A stretch of 64,000 nt of DNA from Clostridiales bacterium (lineage in GTDB: Bacteria > Bacillota > Clostridia > Oscillospirales > CAG-272). The position numbers were made by a program, and so were the translations under genes. The notes under the pieces were generated by a model. It had not been told where the DNA came from. It saw only the letters and a program-made list of their open reading frames with translations, and made no database searches. Location: the NCBI GenBank assembly GCA_012514145.1, contig JAAZAV010000014.1, positions 1 to 64,000 on the forward strand. Reading direction: 5' to 3'. Shown here in pieces: positions 35,673 to 45,139 of this stretch (within the stretch, counting starts at the first letter, position 1; each line of letters begins with the position of its first letter).

Positions 35673-36718
35673 TTGCCAACACGCGCCTTCTTTTTAAAAG
35701 CGGGCTCATTTGCATCTATAGGTTTAATATCTGCCGGCTTGCCGTTGAGCTCGTTAAGCAAACCTGCAATAACAGTGTCGTTGTCAAGTCCGGCGGTTAT
35801 AGACTCATAACTGAGCTTGATACGATGTCGAAGAACCGGGAACGCCAGGGCGTTGATGTCATCGTATGCAACATTAAATCGGCCTGCCATCAGCGCACGA
35901 ACCTTTGCGGCGGTAATGAGAGCCTGAGCCGCTCGGGGGCTAGCGCCGAATCGTATGTATTTCTTTGTATAAGCCGGAGAACTGTCAAGCTCCGGATGTG
36001 TTGCCGTCACAAGCTTTGCGGTATATTGCAGTACCTCGTCAATAACCGGAATCTCCTTAGCTGTTGCGCGCATTGCAAGGAGTCCGTCACCGTCAATAAC
36101 AGGAGATGCCACCTCGTCATCGGTCTCCTGTGTCATGTTTACTATATTTATCAGCTCCTCGTGAGACGGGAAACCCATGAGCAGTTTGAAGAAGAAACGG
36201 TCGCTCTGTGCCTCGGGCAGCGGGTATGTACCGTCCTGCTCAATGGGGTTCTGTGTAGCAAGCACAAAGAAGGGCTCGTTGAGCTTATATGTGTTTCCAC
36301 CGGCGGTAACCGTATGCTCCTGCATTGCCTCAAGCAAAGCAGACTGTGTCTTTGGTGTTGCACGGTTAATCTCGTCCGCAAGAATAATACTGGAAAAGAT
36401 GGGGCCATGCTGGAACTTTAGCTGATTGCGTCCGCTTTCATCTTTTTCGATTATATTCGTGCCGGTTACATCGGCTGGCATCATGTCGGGAGTGAACTGA
36501 ATACGCGAAAACGGGAGCGAGAATACTCTTCCCATTGAGCGCACAAGTCTTGTTTTACCCACACCCGGGACGCCTTCCAGCAGCACATTGCCGCCCGCAA
36601 TCATCGCAATCACCGAGCACTCTAAAACATCGCGCTGACCTACTATATCCTTTGACAATTCATTGAAAATCTCATTACATTTGCCTGAGAAGAACTGCAG
36701 ATCATGTTCGTTTACCAT
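35669..36718 (-). CDS. MoxR family AAA+ ATPase
   Basis: 349 aa. Walker A GVPGVGKT near 53, Walker B ILADEINR near 115 and sensor-1 ATQNP near 155 are complete, followed by the AAA lid. ATG at 36718 is chosen because AAAGGA lies eight bases upstream; an ATG three codons earlier overlaps that site. MoxR proteins act as chaperone-like ATPases for metal-cofactor or membrane complexes. It is the second gene of the cassette, 19 nt after the acidic membrane protein gene. Confidence 0.93.
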   Translation of the reverse strand: MVNEHDLQFFSGKCNEIFNELSKDIVGQRDVLECSVIAMIAGGNVLLEGVPGVGKTRLVRSMGRVFSLPFSRIQFTPDMMPADVTGTNIIEKDESGRNQLKFQHGPIFSSIILADEINRATPKTQSALLEAMQEHTVTAGGNTYKLNEPFFVLATQNPIEQDGTYPLPEAQSDRFFFKLLMGFPSHEELINIVNMTQETDDEVASPVIDGDGLLAMRATAKEIPVIDEVLQYTAKLVTATHPELDSSPAYTKKYIRFGASPRAAQALITAAKVRALMAGRFNVAYDDINALAFPVLRHRIKLSYESITAGLDNDTVIAGLLNELNGKPADIKPIDANEPAFKKKARVGK

Positions 36719-36737
36719 AATTATCATCCTTTATCGT

Positions 36738-38255
36738 TTACTTATCAAGTTCACCGTAGTAGCCGTCAAATACTTCGGTAAGCCCATCGTCAAGCTTGCC
36801 TTTATCGATTGCTTCAAGATATTCCGCGTAGTAGAACGCAAAAACTTCACCATAAGGCACACTGCCTGCAAAGGGGTCATATATCGGCTCGGTCATAAGC
36901 ATCTCTATCTCTTCGCCCGGCTCGATAGCCTCTTCTTCGCCGCCCTCCGGAGGTGGTGGTTCTTCCTCCCCTTCTTCCCCCTCAGCCGGCACTTCTTCTA
37001 CCGGAACTTCCTCCGGCGGAACCTCCTCCTCAACCTCTTCCTCATTGCCCAGAATCTCCTGCTTTGCCTGTCTCAAAATTTCCAGCAGAGCAAGAATTAT
37101 CCCTTCATCCTGAAGCTGAAGGTCGAGAGCCGGGGCAACCGCTTCATTAAGCGAGGCGAATGCTTCGTCCAGCATTTCGTTTATATCGGTTTCTTCTTCA
37201 GAAATGGCAGCCTCAGCGGCTTCATCAAGATCGATGGTATATTGTTCAAGGGCATCGCGAAGGGCATCTCCCTCTTCAGTCTCCGAGGCTTCCAGCGCAG
37301 CGCGCAGCGCCTGTGACAGCTCAGCGAGACGTTCCTCTATCGGGCGCTCATCCTCGGGGTTATTTAACATTTCGCGCAGGACATCAAGTGCAGCTGTGAC
37401 TGCATCGGCATCACCTGCAATAAGTGCATCTCCCAGTTCCCTGGTTATATTCTGCCCCTGTTCCTGTTCCTGCGCATTCTCCTGTTCCTGCGGCTGATCC
37501 GGAGTTTGCCCCTGCTTTTCATCCGCCAGTGCCTCTCCCAACTCGTCACGTGTCAGCCGATCAAGCCTGCGCTGAAGCCGATCCTCAAGCATGGAAATCT
37601 CGGCTGCCATGTCAAGCGGGTCTTCAAGCCCCTGAACATTTGCCTCAAACTCGTCTATCATGGCGTGCATATCACGCTCTATATATTCATCCAGCTCATG
37701 GGCGTTTACCTCATCACGCAGCTGTTGAATCAGTTCAAGCAAACGTTGATAAGCTTCATTGACAGGCGGTTCATCTTCAGCAAATACTTCCATTATGTTA
37801 TACGGAACCGCCGAGAGCAGTGCGAAAGAGAGTATAACAGCTATGCAGGCAATAACCGATTTTCGGCTGACAGACCATTTGACCTTTGCCGGGTCGACTG
37901 TTGTAAGATGATTAGCAGCATCCTTTCGCTGCATCTGCGCGATGTAGGTATTCTCGTTCCGCAGCGCGTACATGGTTGACGCCCGTTCGTATAACCCTGC
38001 GTCGTCAACCCGTGCGCACAATGTCTTTGTTCTCGGATAATATTTAAAAACAAACAGCAATACTGCCAGCACCATTACCGCAGACAATGAGGCAATCAGC
38101 AGCCACCATCCGGGATCCGTTGAAAGCAGGTGCAGAATTATCAGAACCACGACATCTAACGCACCGATGATTATCGCGCCGGCTATAAGCGATTTTAGTA
38201 TCGCTTCGGGAAGCAAGCGCCGTCGGAATGGACGCAAAAGTTTAAGTTGTTCCAT
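36738..38255 (-). CDS. Membrane protein with acidic, coiled-coil domain (first gene of the MoxR cassette)
   Basis: 505 aa. Three membrane segments lie at about 21-44, 50-70 and 133-153. An Ala/Glu/Gln-rich helical region follows (about 170-400). Then comes a very acidic Pro/Glu stretch (about 405-450, runs such as EEVPPEEVPVEEVPAEGEE) and a C-terminal Tyr/Asp-rich helix that recalls the tail of CBP/DUF4175-type proteins. Exact family not recognised. AGGG precedes the ATG. It opens the cassette. Its position matches the large membrane protein found upstream of moxR in other Bacillota, but the function is unknown. Confidence 0.7.
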   Translation of the reverse strand: MEQLKLLRPFRRRLLPEAILKSLIAGAIIIGALDVVVLIILHLLSTDPGWWLLIASLSAVMVLAVLLFVFKYYPRTKTLCARVDDAGLYERASTMYALRNENTYIAQMQRKDAANHLTTVDPAKVKWSVSRKSVIACIAVILSFALLSAVPYNIMEVFAEDEPPVNEAYQRLLELIQQLRDEVNAHELDEYIERDMHAMIDEFEANVQGLEDPLDMAAEISMLEDRLQRRLDRLTRDELGEALADEKQGQTPDQPQEQENAQEQEQGQNITRELGDALIAGDADAVTAALDVLREMLNNPEDERPIEERLAELSQALRAALEASETEEGDALRDALEQYTIDLDEAAEAAISEEETDINEMLDEAFASLNEAVAPALDLQLQDEGIILALLEILRQAKQEILGNEEEVEEEVPPEEVPVEEVPAEGEEGEEEPPPPEGGEEEAIEPGEEIEMLMTEPIYDPFAGSVPYGEVFAFYYAEYLEAIDKGKLDDGLTEVFDGYYGELDK

Positions 38256-38658
38256 ATATCAAACCCTATTTACATCATTGCCGGTGACAATCCTGCAGAC
38301 AACCGCAGTATCGTCAAATATCAACTTGTCATTGCCGACAAATGTATTATGCCGGCTCGCAGATTCTTTATGCTTATCACCGGCGCCGTAATATTCGCTT
38401 CAACATCGCTCGAAGGCTAGATCGGTTCTCGTCATCTCACAGTCGATGATATGCAACGACCGCCTTTCAAACAGAACTCGATCGACATTCGTTTTGATGA
38501 CTCTGAATTATTATTTATTCCTAAATAACCTTTCTCACGGACGGCAGACTTTTTACGAAAATATCCACAAAACCATCCTTGAAGCAATGAGATATTCGTG
38601 TTACAATTATATCACCACGGTCACTTCATGTCAATAACAACCGAAAGGAACGCAGAAA
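38256..38658. other. Divergent intergenic region
   Basis: 403 bp between the MoxR cassette and the beta-helix gene. It contains one clear + strand promoter (38579-38607). No convincing promoter for the minus-strand cassette was found, although its transcript must start here. Imperfect inverted GC-rich segments occur at 38345-38395, but no terminator, tRNA or small gene was recognised. Confidence 0.5.
38579..38607 (+). promoter_or_regulatory. Promoter of the beta-helix gene
   Basis: TTGAAG at 38579-38584, 17-bp spacer, TACAAT at 38602-38607; AAAGGA ribosome site before the ATG at 38659. Confidence 0.7.
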
Positions 38659-40644
38659 ATGTCCAATAAACGAATTTATGTCGGTTCTGGCGCCGATAAG
38701 GACTTCAATGATTTGATTTCCGCACGGGATGCCGCACGGGTATATGGCCCAGGTACCACTGTGCATGTTGCTCCGGGCATTTACCGTGAAACACTGGAAC
38801 TTGACATCCATGACAGAGGTATATCATATATTGCCGAAGAAGGTGCGGTTCTCACCGGCGGATATGAGATACCATACAACAGCACTTCACCGGTTTCTGA
38901 CGATATTTCTAAAAGGTTCGATGTCGACGCCCTATCCCACATACGCGTAATTGATCTGCGCACTCACGGGTTAACTTATGACGACTGGGGACCATTATGT
39001 GCAATCGGCGCTTATCAGACTTCGTCACGTTACGACAATGCGCCACAGGGTGAAAACATTGAAGTTTTCTCAGGCGATAAGCGAATGATTTTGGCAAGAT
39101 ATCCGAACGACGGTTATCTTAAGCTTGACGCAGTGCTGGACTGCGGCGAATGCAACGAATTTCCGCCACAAAACTACTGGACACAGAACCGGACTAAACG
39201 AAACCCGCGCGGCGGCTGTTATATCATCGACCGTGAAACCAACGAACGTGCAAAACGATGGTGTGAGCCGGAAACAGCGTGGGCATTCGGTTACTTCTTC
39301 TGGGATTGGGCAGATTCCTCTACCCCGGTACGCCTTGACACAGTGAACAGGGCTTTTTTCCCAAAGTATGTAAGTAATTTCGCCGCTCGCGCCGGTGCTC
39401 TGTATTATTTCTACAACATCCTGGAGGAACTCGATTCACCGGGTGAGTGGTATCTCGACCGCGAAAATGGACTGCTCTATGTCTATCCTTATGAGTACGG
39501 CGATACAATAACCGTTTCTGTCTCTCGAAAACCGCTGATTAAAGCGGAAGGACTCAGTGATTCCGTTATTTCAGGCTTCACTCTAACCAACACCTGTACC
39601 AACGGAGCAGAATTGACCGGCACAAACATCACTATTGAAAGGCTTAAAGTCAGTAATGTAGCAGGACATGGAATTGTCGCATCGGGCAGCCGAATTACCG
39701 TCAGCCGCTGTCATATATCTCACACCGGTCGAGGTGGAATTTACATCAGTGGCGGCGACCGTGAAACCCTAACACCCGGCAACTGTATCGTAACTAACTG
39801 CCTTATTCACGACTTCTCCGAGGTTTATCAGACCTATCAGGCAGGGGTTTGTATCAGCGGTGTGGGCAATACCTGCAGCCACTGCGAAATATACAACTCA
39901 CCACATGAAGCCATCACCTACGGCGGCAATGACATCATAATCGAGTATAACAATATTCACGATGTAGTCATCCATTCCAGCGATGCGGGCGCTATATACG
40001 CCGGGTATGACTGGACTGCACACGGATGTGTTATTCGCTATAATATACTTCGGGATATCGGCGGTGACGGCTTCCATCCCGACGGTATCTACTGGGACGA
40101 CGGATTGTCAGGGCAGTCGGCGTACGGCAATATTATTATCAATGTGGGTAAAAATTCCTTCCTTGTCGGCGGAGGTCGCGACTGTGTGGTACGCGACAAC
40201 ATAATAATAAGCGATGCTACACCTATCTCATATGACGACCGCAACCGTGACGGATTTGTTCATGGCGGATGGGCGCGTCAGTCCTGCAACACGCCTGAAT
40301 CCAAACACTGGGAGAATCTTCGTATCATGCCTACAAAGTCACGGGTTTGGGCTGAAAAGTATCCTGCTCTTTCCCGTTATCTCACCGACTTCAGTATGGT
40401 CGACCATCCGGACTTTCCGGTCAATCCGGCAAATTCGGTTGTTGAGAACAATATAATCATTCATCCGGAAGGAAAGTCGCTGTCACTGGGGCGCTCCGTC
40501 GGCGATTACAGCAAAATCGGTGAAAATCCGGTCTACCGCACACCTGAGGAAGCAGGTTTTGATCTTGACACATTGACCTTTGTAACAAAGCGTGACGGGT
40601 TCCCGGAGATTCCGGTATCAAAAATCGGCATAATTGCCGAGTAA
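38659..40644 (+). CDS. Right-handed parallel beta-helix protein, candidate glycan-active enzyme
   Basis: 661 aa without a signal peptide. It opens with YVGSGADKDFNDLISARDAARVYGPGTTVHVAPGIYRE, the usual N-cap of pectate-lyase-like helices (about residues 5-45), has a beta-sandwich insert (about 70-290), and then repeats of PbH1 type from about 290 to 520 (for example NITIERLKVSNVAGHGIVA, RITVSRCHISHTGRGGIYI, DIIIEYNNIHDV). This layout resembles GH141-like and other PbH1 glycosidases or lyases. Catalytic residues cannot be assigned. It is followed by a CE15-like esterase on the same strand with 115 nt between, so the two may act on the same plant-type polysaccharide (inference). Confidence 0.72.
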   Translation: MSNKRIYVGSGADKDFNDLISARDAARVYGPGTTVHVAPGIYRETLELDIHDRGISYIAEEGAVLTGGYEIPYNSTSPVSDDISKRFDVDALSHIRVIDLRTHGLTYDDWGPLCAIGAYQTSSRYDNAPQGENIEVFSGDKRMILARYPNDGYLKLDAVLDCGECNEFPPQNYWTQNRTKRNPRGGCYIIDRETNERAKRWCEPETAWAFGYFFWDWADSSTPVRLDTVNRAFFPKYVSNFAARAGALYYFYNILEELDSPGEWYLDRENGLLYVYPYEYGDTITVSVSRKPLIKAEGLSDSVISGFTLTNTCTNGAELTGTNITIERLKVSNVAGHGIVASGSRITVSRCHISHTGRGGIYISGGDRETLTPGNCIVTNCLIHDFSEVYQTYQAGVCISGVGNTCSHCEIYNSPHEAITYGGNDIIIEYNNIHDVVIHSSDAGAIYAGYDWTAHGCVIRYNILRDIGGDGFHPDGIYWDDGLSGQSAYGNIIINVGKNSFLVGGGRDCVVRDNIIISDATPISYDDRNRDGFVHGGWARQSCNTPESKHWENLRIMPTKSRVWAEKYPALSRYLTDFSMVDHPDFPVNPANSVVENNIIIHPEGKSLSLGRSVGDYSKIGENPVYRTPEEAGFDLDTLTFVTKRDGFPEIPVSKIGIIAE

Positions 40645-40705
40645 TCGGTTTTCAATCAAAATCGGTACATACGCATAATATTAATTTTGGTGCCCATTTA
40701 TATAG

Positions 40706-40735
40706 TATAAACAACACAAATATAAACAACACAAA
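40706..40735 (+). repeat. Exact 15-bp tandem repeat (two copies)
   Basis: TATAAACAACACAAA occurs twice head to tail (40706-40720, 40721-40735), just upstream of the ribosome site of the CE15-like gene. It could be an operator pair or a slippage product. Confidence 0.8.
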
Positions 40736-40759
40736 ACTTTGAAAGGACGGTTTACATTT

Positions 40760-41830
40760 ATGTATCTTAAAGAAGAACTTGAACGCAGAGGTGTTCCAGC
40801 ACTGCTGAAATTCGAGGACGGACGCGAAGTAACAGCCGAGAACTGGGAGGAACGCCGCCTTGAACTTGTGGATATACTCTCACGGGAGGAGTACGGCTAT
40901 ATGCCTGATGAGAAGTTCAAGGTTAGTGCGGCGGAAGCCGCAAAGCCGGCTCGCGACTGCGCCGGTAAGGCTGTAACCGAGCGTCTCACTCTAACCGTCA
41001 GCGGTTCTAAGGGCGATTTCAGTTTTCCACTTTTAATCTGCACCCCCGCCAAGAAACCGGGCGGCAAATGTCCATTGGTTCTTTTAATAAACTTCCGCCC
41101 CGACTTTCCGGACAAATATCTCCCCGCCGAAGAGATAATCGACCGCGGTGTCGGCGTAGCAATGATTTACTACAATGATATCGCTCTTGATAAGAACGAG
41201 TGGGAGAGCGGTATCGCCGGCATGTACCCCCGTCCCGAATACAGCTGGTCGAAGATAACCATGTGGGCATGGGCAGCCAGCCGATGTATGGATTACTTTG
41301 AGACACGCAACGATATCGATTTTGAACGCGTCGGTGTCGCCGGGCATTCGAGACTGGGTAAAACCGCGCTTTGGTGCGGTGCAAACGACACGCGTTTCAA
41401 GTATGTCTTCGCGAATAACTCCGGCTGTTCGGGCGATGCAATCACGCGCTGCAAACGCGGTGAGACTGTTGAAATAATCTACAGGGCATTCCCTTTCTGG
41501 TTCGTACCGAAGTATAATGAATATGCCGGACGCGAACAGGATATGCCCTTTGACCAGCACTTTGTGGTTGCTGCAAGTGCTCCGAGAGTTGTTGTCTGCG
41601 GTGCTGCGGAAGAGGACATATGGGCGGATCCCGAATCCCAATATCTCTCCTGCTGTGCAGCGTCTCAGGCTTGGGAACTGCTGGGTGAGAAAGGTCTGAT
41701 CGGAGTTGACCGCTATCCTGAACCCGGAGACATTTTTACCAAAGGCAAGCTCGGATTCTTTATGCGTCCTCACGCACATTACTTCAGCCGGTATGACTGG
41801 AACCGATACCTCGATTGTTTTCTCATCTGA
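40760..41830 (+). CDS. CE15-like glucuronoyl/carbohydrate esterase
   Basis: 356 aa, alpha/beta hydrolase without a signal peptide. The nucleophile elbow is GHSRLGK with S197, matching the CE15 motif G-x-S-R-x-G-K. NNSGCSGDAITRCKRGET near 225 aligns with the CE15 acid-residue segment SGxGGAxxxRxxxGE. The catalytic His is in MRPHAHYFS near 335. CE15 enzymes cut ester links between glucuronoxylan and lignin, but intracellular homologues may act on other uronic esters. ATG at 40760 is chosen for AAAGGACGG upstream; an in-frame TTG at 40739 precedes that site. Confidence 0.82.
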   Translation: MYLKEELERRGVPALLKFEDGREVTAENWEERRLELVDILSREEYGYMPDEKFKVSAAEAAKPARDCAGKAVTERLTLTVSGSKGDFSFPLLICTPAKKPGGKCPLVLLINFRPDFPDKYLPAEEIIDRGVGVAMIYYNDIALDKNEWESGIAGMYPRPEYSWSKITMWAWAASRCMDYFETRNDIDFERVGVAGHSRLGKTALWCGANDTRFKYVFANNSGCSGDAITRCKRGETVEIIYRAFPFWFVPKYNEYAGREQDMPFDQHFVVAASAPRVVVCGAAEEDIWADPESQYLSCCAASQAWELLGEKGLIGVDRYPEPGDIFTKGKLGFFMRPHAHYFSRYDWNRYLDCFLI

Positions 41831-41867
41831 CACTGACACGGAGAAATTATATGTATGTACGAAATTT

Positions 41868-41890
41868 GGGCTGTCCTTTTCGGACAGCCC
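41868..41890. terminator. Bidirectional terminator between the esterase and solute-binding protein 5
   Basis: A perfect 9-bp stem (GGGCTGTCC paired with GGACAGCCC) with loop TTTTC, between convergent genes. Confidence 0.8.
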
Positions 41891-41981
41891 GATTCTATCT
41901 GTTTAATTACTTTGCTTCCCGTTTGTTCGCTGCATAACATTGACAGCCCCAATGATAACCTATAATTTGCGAACAATCGAT

Positions 41982-43457
41982 TTATGCGATGCCTTCGAAG
42001 AGATCGACGGTCTTCTGCATAGCTGCGATATATGATGCGGAACTGCTTGCGATTTTTGAGGCAAAGGTTTCGGCGCCTGAATTGAGCATACTGGTGTAAA
42101 GACCCGAACTGCCCCAGTTGAAGATTAATCCGAGATCAAACGCGCGTGAAGCAAATATCAGATCGAGCATTTCCGCGGACTCCTCGTCACGGGCATACTT
42201 TGTCTTAACCGAGGTCTCGATATACGCTGGGAGCGTGGTCAGACTTGACTCGAATGAGAGGGACTCAAGCATGATGCCGGTGCGTTCCATGTCGGTGTTG
42301 ATAATCGGCACCGATATTGAGTTTGTATTGCCATAGCTGCAAACACAGCTGTATCCATCTTGATTTTCTTCATACTTAGGCTGTGGAATTATTCCGAAAC
42401 TGGTGTCAAGACCACGCAGCAGAATAACACGGTTCATACCCGTTATGTAGAACAGAGCCCTGTCATCCGCCATCATGCCTCCGAAGCAGTCAGTCCAAGC
42501 GTCGTTATATGTACCTTTCACTCGGTCGATAAAAAATGTAAGGGTTTTGTCGCTGAGTATTTTACTTGCAACATCAAAGCAGTTGATGACACGCTCACCG
42601 TCAAGATTGAGTTCCGGAAGGTCATCAGCGTTCTTTTTGAACATCAATGTGCCTGTCCCGACCATAAGAGCATTGATATTCCAGCCCTCACCAACCGTAC
42701 CATACGAGTCGGCTTCTGTCAGAACCCCATCGCCGTCAACCTCAAACGACACCGTCTTGCACATTTCGAGCATCTCTGCCAACGTCCAGGTACCGTCTCT
42801 GACAAGTTCATAAGGATTCTTCAAGCTGAATTTATCAATCATGTTCTTGGTAAAGAAGGTAACCCAAGTACCATGCTTATCCATAAGAGTGAAGTCGGAA
42901 ACGGTTGTATACAGATTATCACCTATTGAAAGCTGATTACAGGCTCGCTGATCCCACCATGATTCTTCAAGTCCGAGGTAAGGAATTGATTTAAGATCGA
43001 CCATTAATCCTTCCGCCGCAAGTGCGGATGATGAGGATATACTGTCACCGTATACATCGAAATCCTGCGAGCCGGCAAGTATGCTTGTGCGCGCCACCGA
43101 CTGGTGGCTTGTTGTCTCGACCATGCCGAGTTTGACATTGTACGTGTCCTCGATAAGCTGATTTCGCATCGCCACCGCCTCGTTTACGACGTCACCAGCC
43201 TTTTCCTCGATATACAGCGTATCGAAAATATACCAGTGGGTATTGCCTGTGTTTCTGCCTCGCGAAATAAAACGGAACTCATAACCATCAAAGTCAGATT
43301 CCGGAAGCACCGGACGTCTTATAGTTGTTTCGGTCACTTCCTCTGTGACAGACGCAGTGGTAGCCTCCGCATTGTCGGATGACCCCCCTGAGCCTCCGCA
43401 GGCGATCAGTGACAGCAGCATAAGGATTACAAGAACAGCAGACAGTACTCTTTTCAT
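41982..43457 (-). CDS. Extracellular solute-binding lipoprotein 5 (duplicate of 6)
   Basis: 491 aa. Lipobox LIAC (C20). The first about 110 residues are nearly identical to those of solute-binding protein 6; divergence grows in the middle part that forms the ligand cleft (about 110-200). ESWWDQ and the calcium-loop motif EVDGDGVLTEADSYG are present, with Glu in place of the first Asp. ATG at 43457 has GGGGG eight bases upstream. It has its own promoter, nearly identical to that of the copy behind it. Confidence 0.88.
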   Translation of the reverse strand: MKRVLSAVLVILMLLSLIACGGSGGSSDNAEATTASVTEEVTETTIRRPVLPESDFDGYEFRFISRGRNTGNTHWYIFDTLYIEEKAGDVVNEAVAMRNQLIEDTYNVKLGMVETTSHQSVARTSILAGSQDFDVYGDSISSSSALAAEGLMVDLKSIPYLGLEESWWDQRACNQLSIGDNLYTTVSDFTLMDKHGTWVTFFTKNMIDKFSLKNPYELVRDGTWTLAEMLEMCKTVSFEVDGDGVLTEADSYGTVGEGWNINALMVGTGTLMFKKNADDLPELNLDGERVINCFDVASKILSDKTLTFFIDRVKGTYNDAWTDCFGGMMADDRALFYITGMNRVILLRGLDTSFGIIPQPKYEENQDGYSCVCSYGNTNSISVPIINTDMERTGIMLESLSFESSLTTLPAYIETSVKTKYARDEESAEMLDLIFASRAFDLGLIFNWGSSGLYTSMLNSGAETFASKIASSSASYIAAMQKTVDLFEGIA

Positions 43458-43493
43458 AAAAAATGCCCCCATTATTGTGATATTCGCACAATT

Positions 43494-43503
43494 GTCTTAA
43501 GAC
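43494..43503. promoter_or_regulatory. Palindromic candidate operator, copy 1
   Basis: GTCTTAAGAC, a perfect 10-bp palindrome between the promoter and start of solute-binding protein 5. It is conserved at the same place in front of solute-binding protein 6 (45114-45123), within TTGTCTTAAGAC. Confidence 0.45.
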
Positions 43504-43519
43504 TAATGTACTGCTATAC

Positions 43520-43548
43520 ATTATACATCTAATGCCGTAGAAAATCAA
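43520..43548 (-). promoter_or_regulatory. Promoter of solute-binding protein 5
   Basis: Minus strand TTGATT, 17-bp spacer, TATAAT. The spacer and both boxes are identical to those of the duplicate at 45140-45168. Confidence 0.8.
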
Positions 43549-43601
43549 GTGCTTTTTAGTATCTATGCACAATTTTCCGGTGTTTTATGTACCTAAAATG
43601 A

Positions 43602-45077
43602 TTAACCAAGGTTCGTGAATTGATCCATGGTTTTCTTAATAACAGCCTTATATGATTCTGCATTGGATGCGACGGTTGAAACGAAGCCTTCCCTTCCGGA
43701 TGTCATAACCCTGGTGAACATTGAATCGATACCCCAGTTGAAGACGATGCCCAGATCGAAGCAGCGCGAATCTAGTATTAGATCAAGCATATCCGCCGAT
43801 TCGGAATCGCGGGAGTATTTAGTTTTAACCGAAATTTCGATATATGCTGGCAGTGTGGTCTGGCTGGACTCAAAGGTTAGCGCCTCAAGTATAATGCCGG
43901 TACGCTCAAGCTCTATATTTGTTATTGGTATTGATATGGCATTTGTATTGTTATGTGAGCAGACACAACTGTACCCTTCCTGATGCTCATCATACTTTGG
44001 ATTTGGTATGATGCCGAATTCCATGTCTATACCGCGGAGCAGAATAACACGGTTCATACCTGTGATATAGAAAAGTGCCCGATCGTCAGACATCATACCT
44101 CCGAAGCAATCAATCCACTTATCGTTGTAACTTCCCTTTATTCTGTCTGTAAATAGAGATATACTCTTATCGCCTATAATGCTGCTTGCCATCTCAAATG
44201 CATCTATTACACGCTCGCTTTCAAGATTAAGCTGCGGTATATCCTTATTATCCTTGACACAGGTGGGACAATCTGCACCCAGCATAAGAGCTGTTATATT
44301 CCATGACTCTCCAACGGTACCATATGAGTCAGCCTCGGTCAGTACACCGTCACCATCAACCTCAAACGACACCGTCTTGCACATTTTAATCATAACGGGC
44401 AGCGTCCACCCACCAGTTCGAACCAGTTCGTAGGGATTATCAAGATTGAACTTCTCAATCATGCTCTTCGTGAAGAAGGTAACCCAAGTGCCGTGCTTGT
44501 CAAGCAGTGTAAAATCGCTACAGGTGGTATACAATCTGCCTCCTATGCTCATCTGCTCACGGGCGCGTTGATCCCACCATTCCTCCTCAAGCCCGAGATA
44601 TGGCACACCGAAAAGGTCCACCATCAACCCCTCTGCAGCCAGCGCCGATGCTGAAATAAAGTTTTCACCGTAGACATCGAAATCGTCCGAGCCGGCAAGT
44701 ATACTCGACCGTGCAACCACCTGATGATCTTTTGTCTCAACCATACCGAGTTTGAAGTTGTAGGTATCCTCGATGAGTTGATTGCGCATTGCTACCGCCT
44801 CGTTTACAACATCGCCTGCCTTTTCCTCGATATATAACGTATCAAAAATATACCAGTGGGTATTGCCTGTGTTTCTGCCTCGCGAAATAATACGGAACTC
44901 ATAACCATCAAAGTCAGATTCCGGAAGAACTGGGCGTCTTATTGTTGTTTCAGTCACTTCCTCCGTGACAGACGCAGTGGTAGCTTCCGCATTGTCGGAT
45001 GACCCACCTGAGCCTCCGCAGGCGGTCAGTGACAGCAGCATAAGGATTGCAAGAACTGCAGACAGTACTCTTTTCAT
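43602..45077 (-). CDS. Extracellular solute-binding lipoprotein 6 (duplicate of 5)
   Basis: 491 aa. Lipobox LTAC (C20) and the same linker and N-terminal domain as solute-binding protein 5. EEWWDQ and EVDGDGVLTEADSYG are present. ATG at 45077 has GGGGAG upstream. This tandem copy has changed mainly in the cleft-forming middle region, which suggests split ligand specificity after duplication. Confidence 0.88.
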   Translation of the reverse strand: MKRVLSAVLAILMLLSLTACGGSGGSSDNAEATTASVTEEVTETTIRRPVLPESDFDGYEFRIISRGRNTGNTHWYIFDTLYIEEKAGDVVNEAVAMRNQLIEDTYNFKLGMVETKDHQVVARSSILAGSDDFDVYGENFISASALAAEGLMVDLFGVPYLGLEEEWWDQRAREQMSIGGRLYTTCSDFTLLDKHGTWVTFFTKSMIEKFNLDNPYELVRTGGWTLPVMIKMCKTVSFEVDGDGVLTEADSYGTVGESWNITALMLGADCPTCVKDNKDIPQLNLESERVIDAFEMASSIIGDKSISLFTDRIKGSYNDKWIDCFGGMMSDDRALFYITGMNRVILLRGIDMEFGIIPNPKYDEHQEGYSCVCSHNNTNAISIPITNIELERTGIILEALTFESSQTTLPAYIEISVKTKYSRDSESADMLDLILDSRCFDLGIVFNWGIDSMFTRVMTSGREGFVSTVASNAESYKAVIKKTMDQFTNLG

Positions 45078-45113
45078 CAAAATGCTCCCCAATAATGTGA
45101 TGTTAGCACAATT

Positions 45114-45123
45114 GTCTTAAGAC
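45114..45123. promoter_or_regulatory. Palindromic candidate operator, copy 2
   Basis: GTCTTAAGAC in the leader of solute-binding protein 6, the same palindrome as at 43494-43503. Confidence 0.45.
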
Positions 45124-45139
45124 CAATTTGATTTTGTAA

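Noticed and set aside
41084-41839. 251-codon open frame on the - strand
   Set aside because: It is antisense to the CE15-like gene, which has a clear nucleophile motif and ribosome site.
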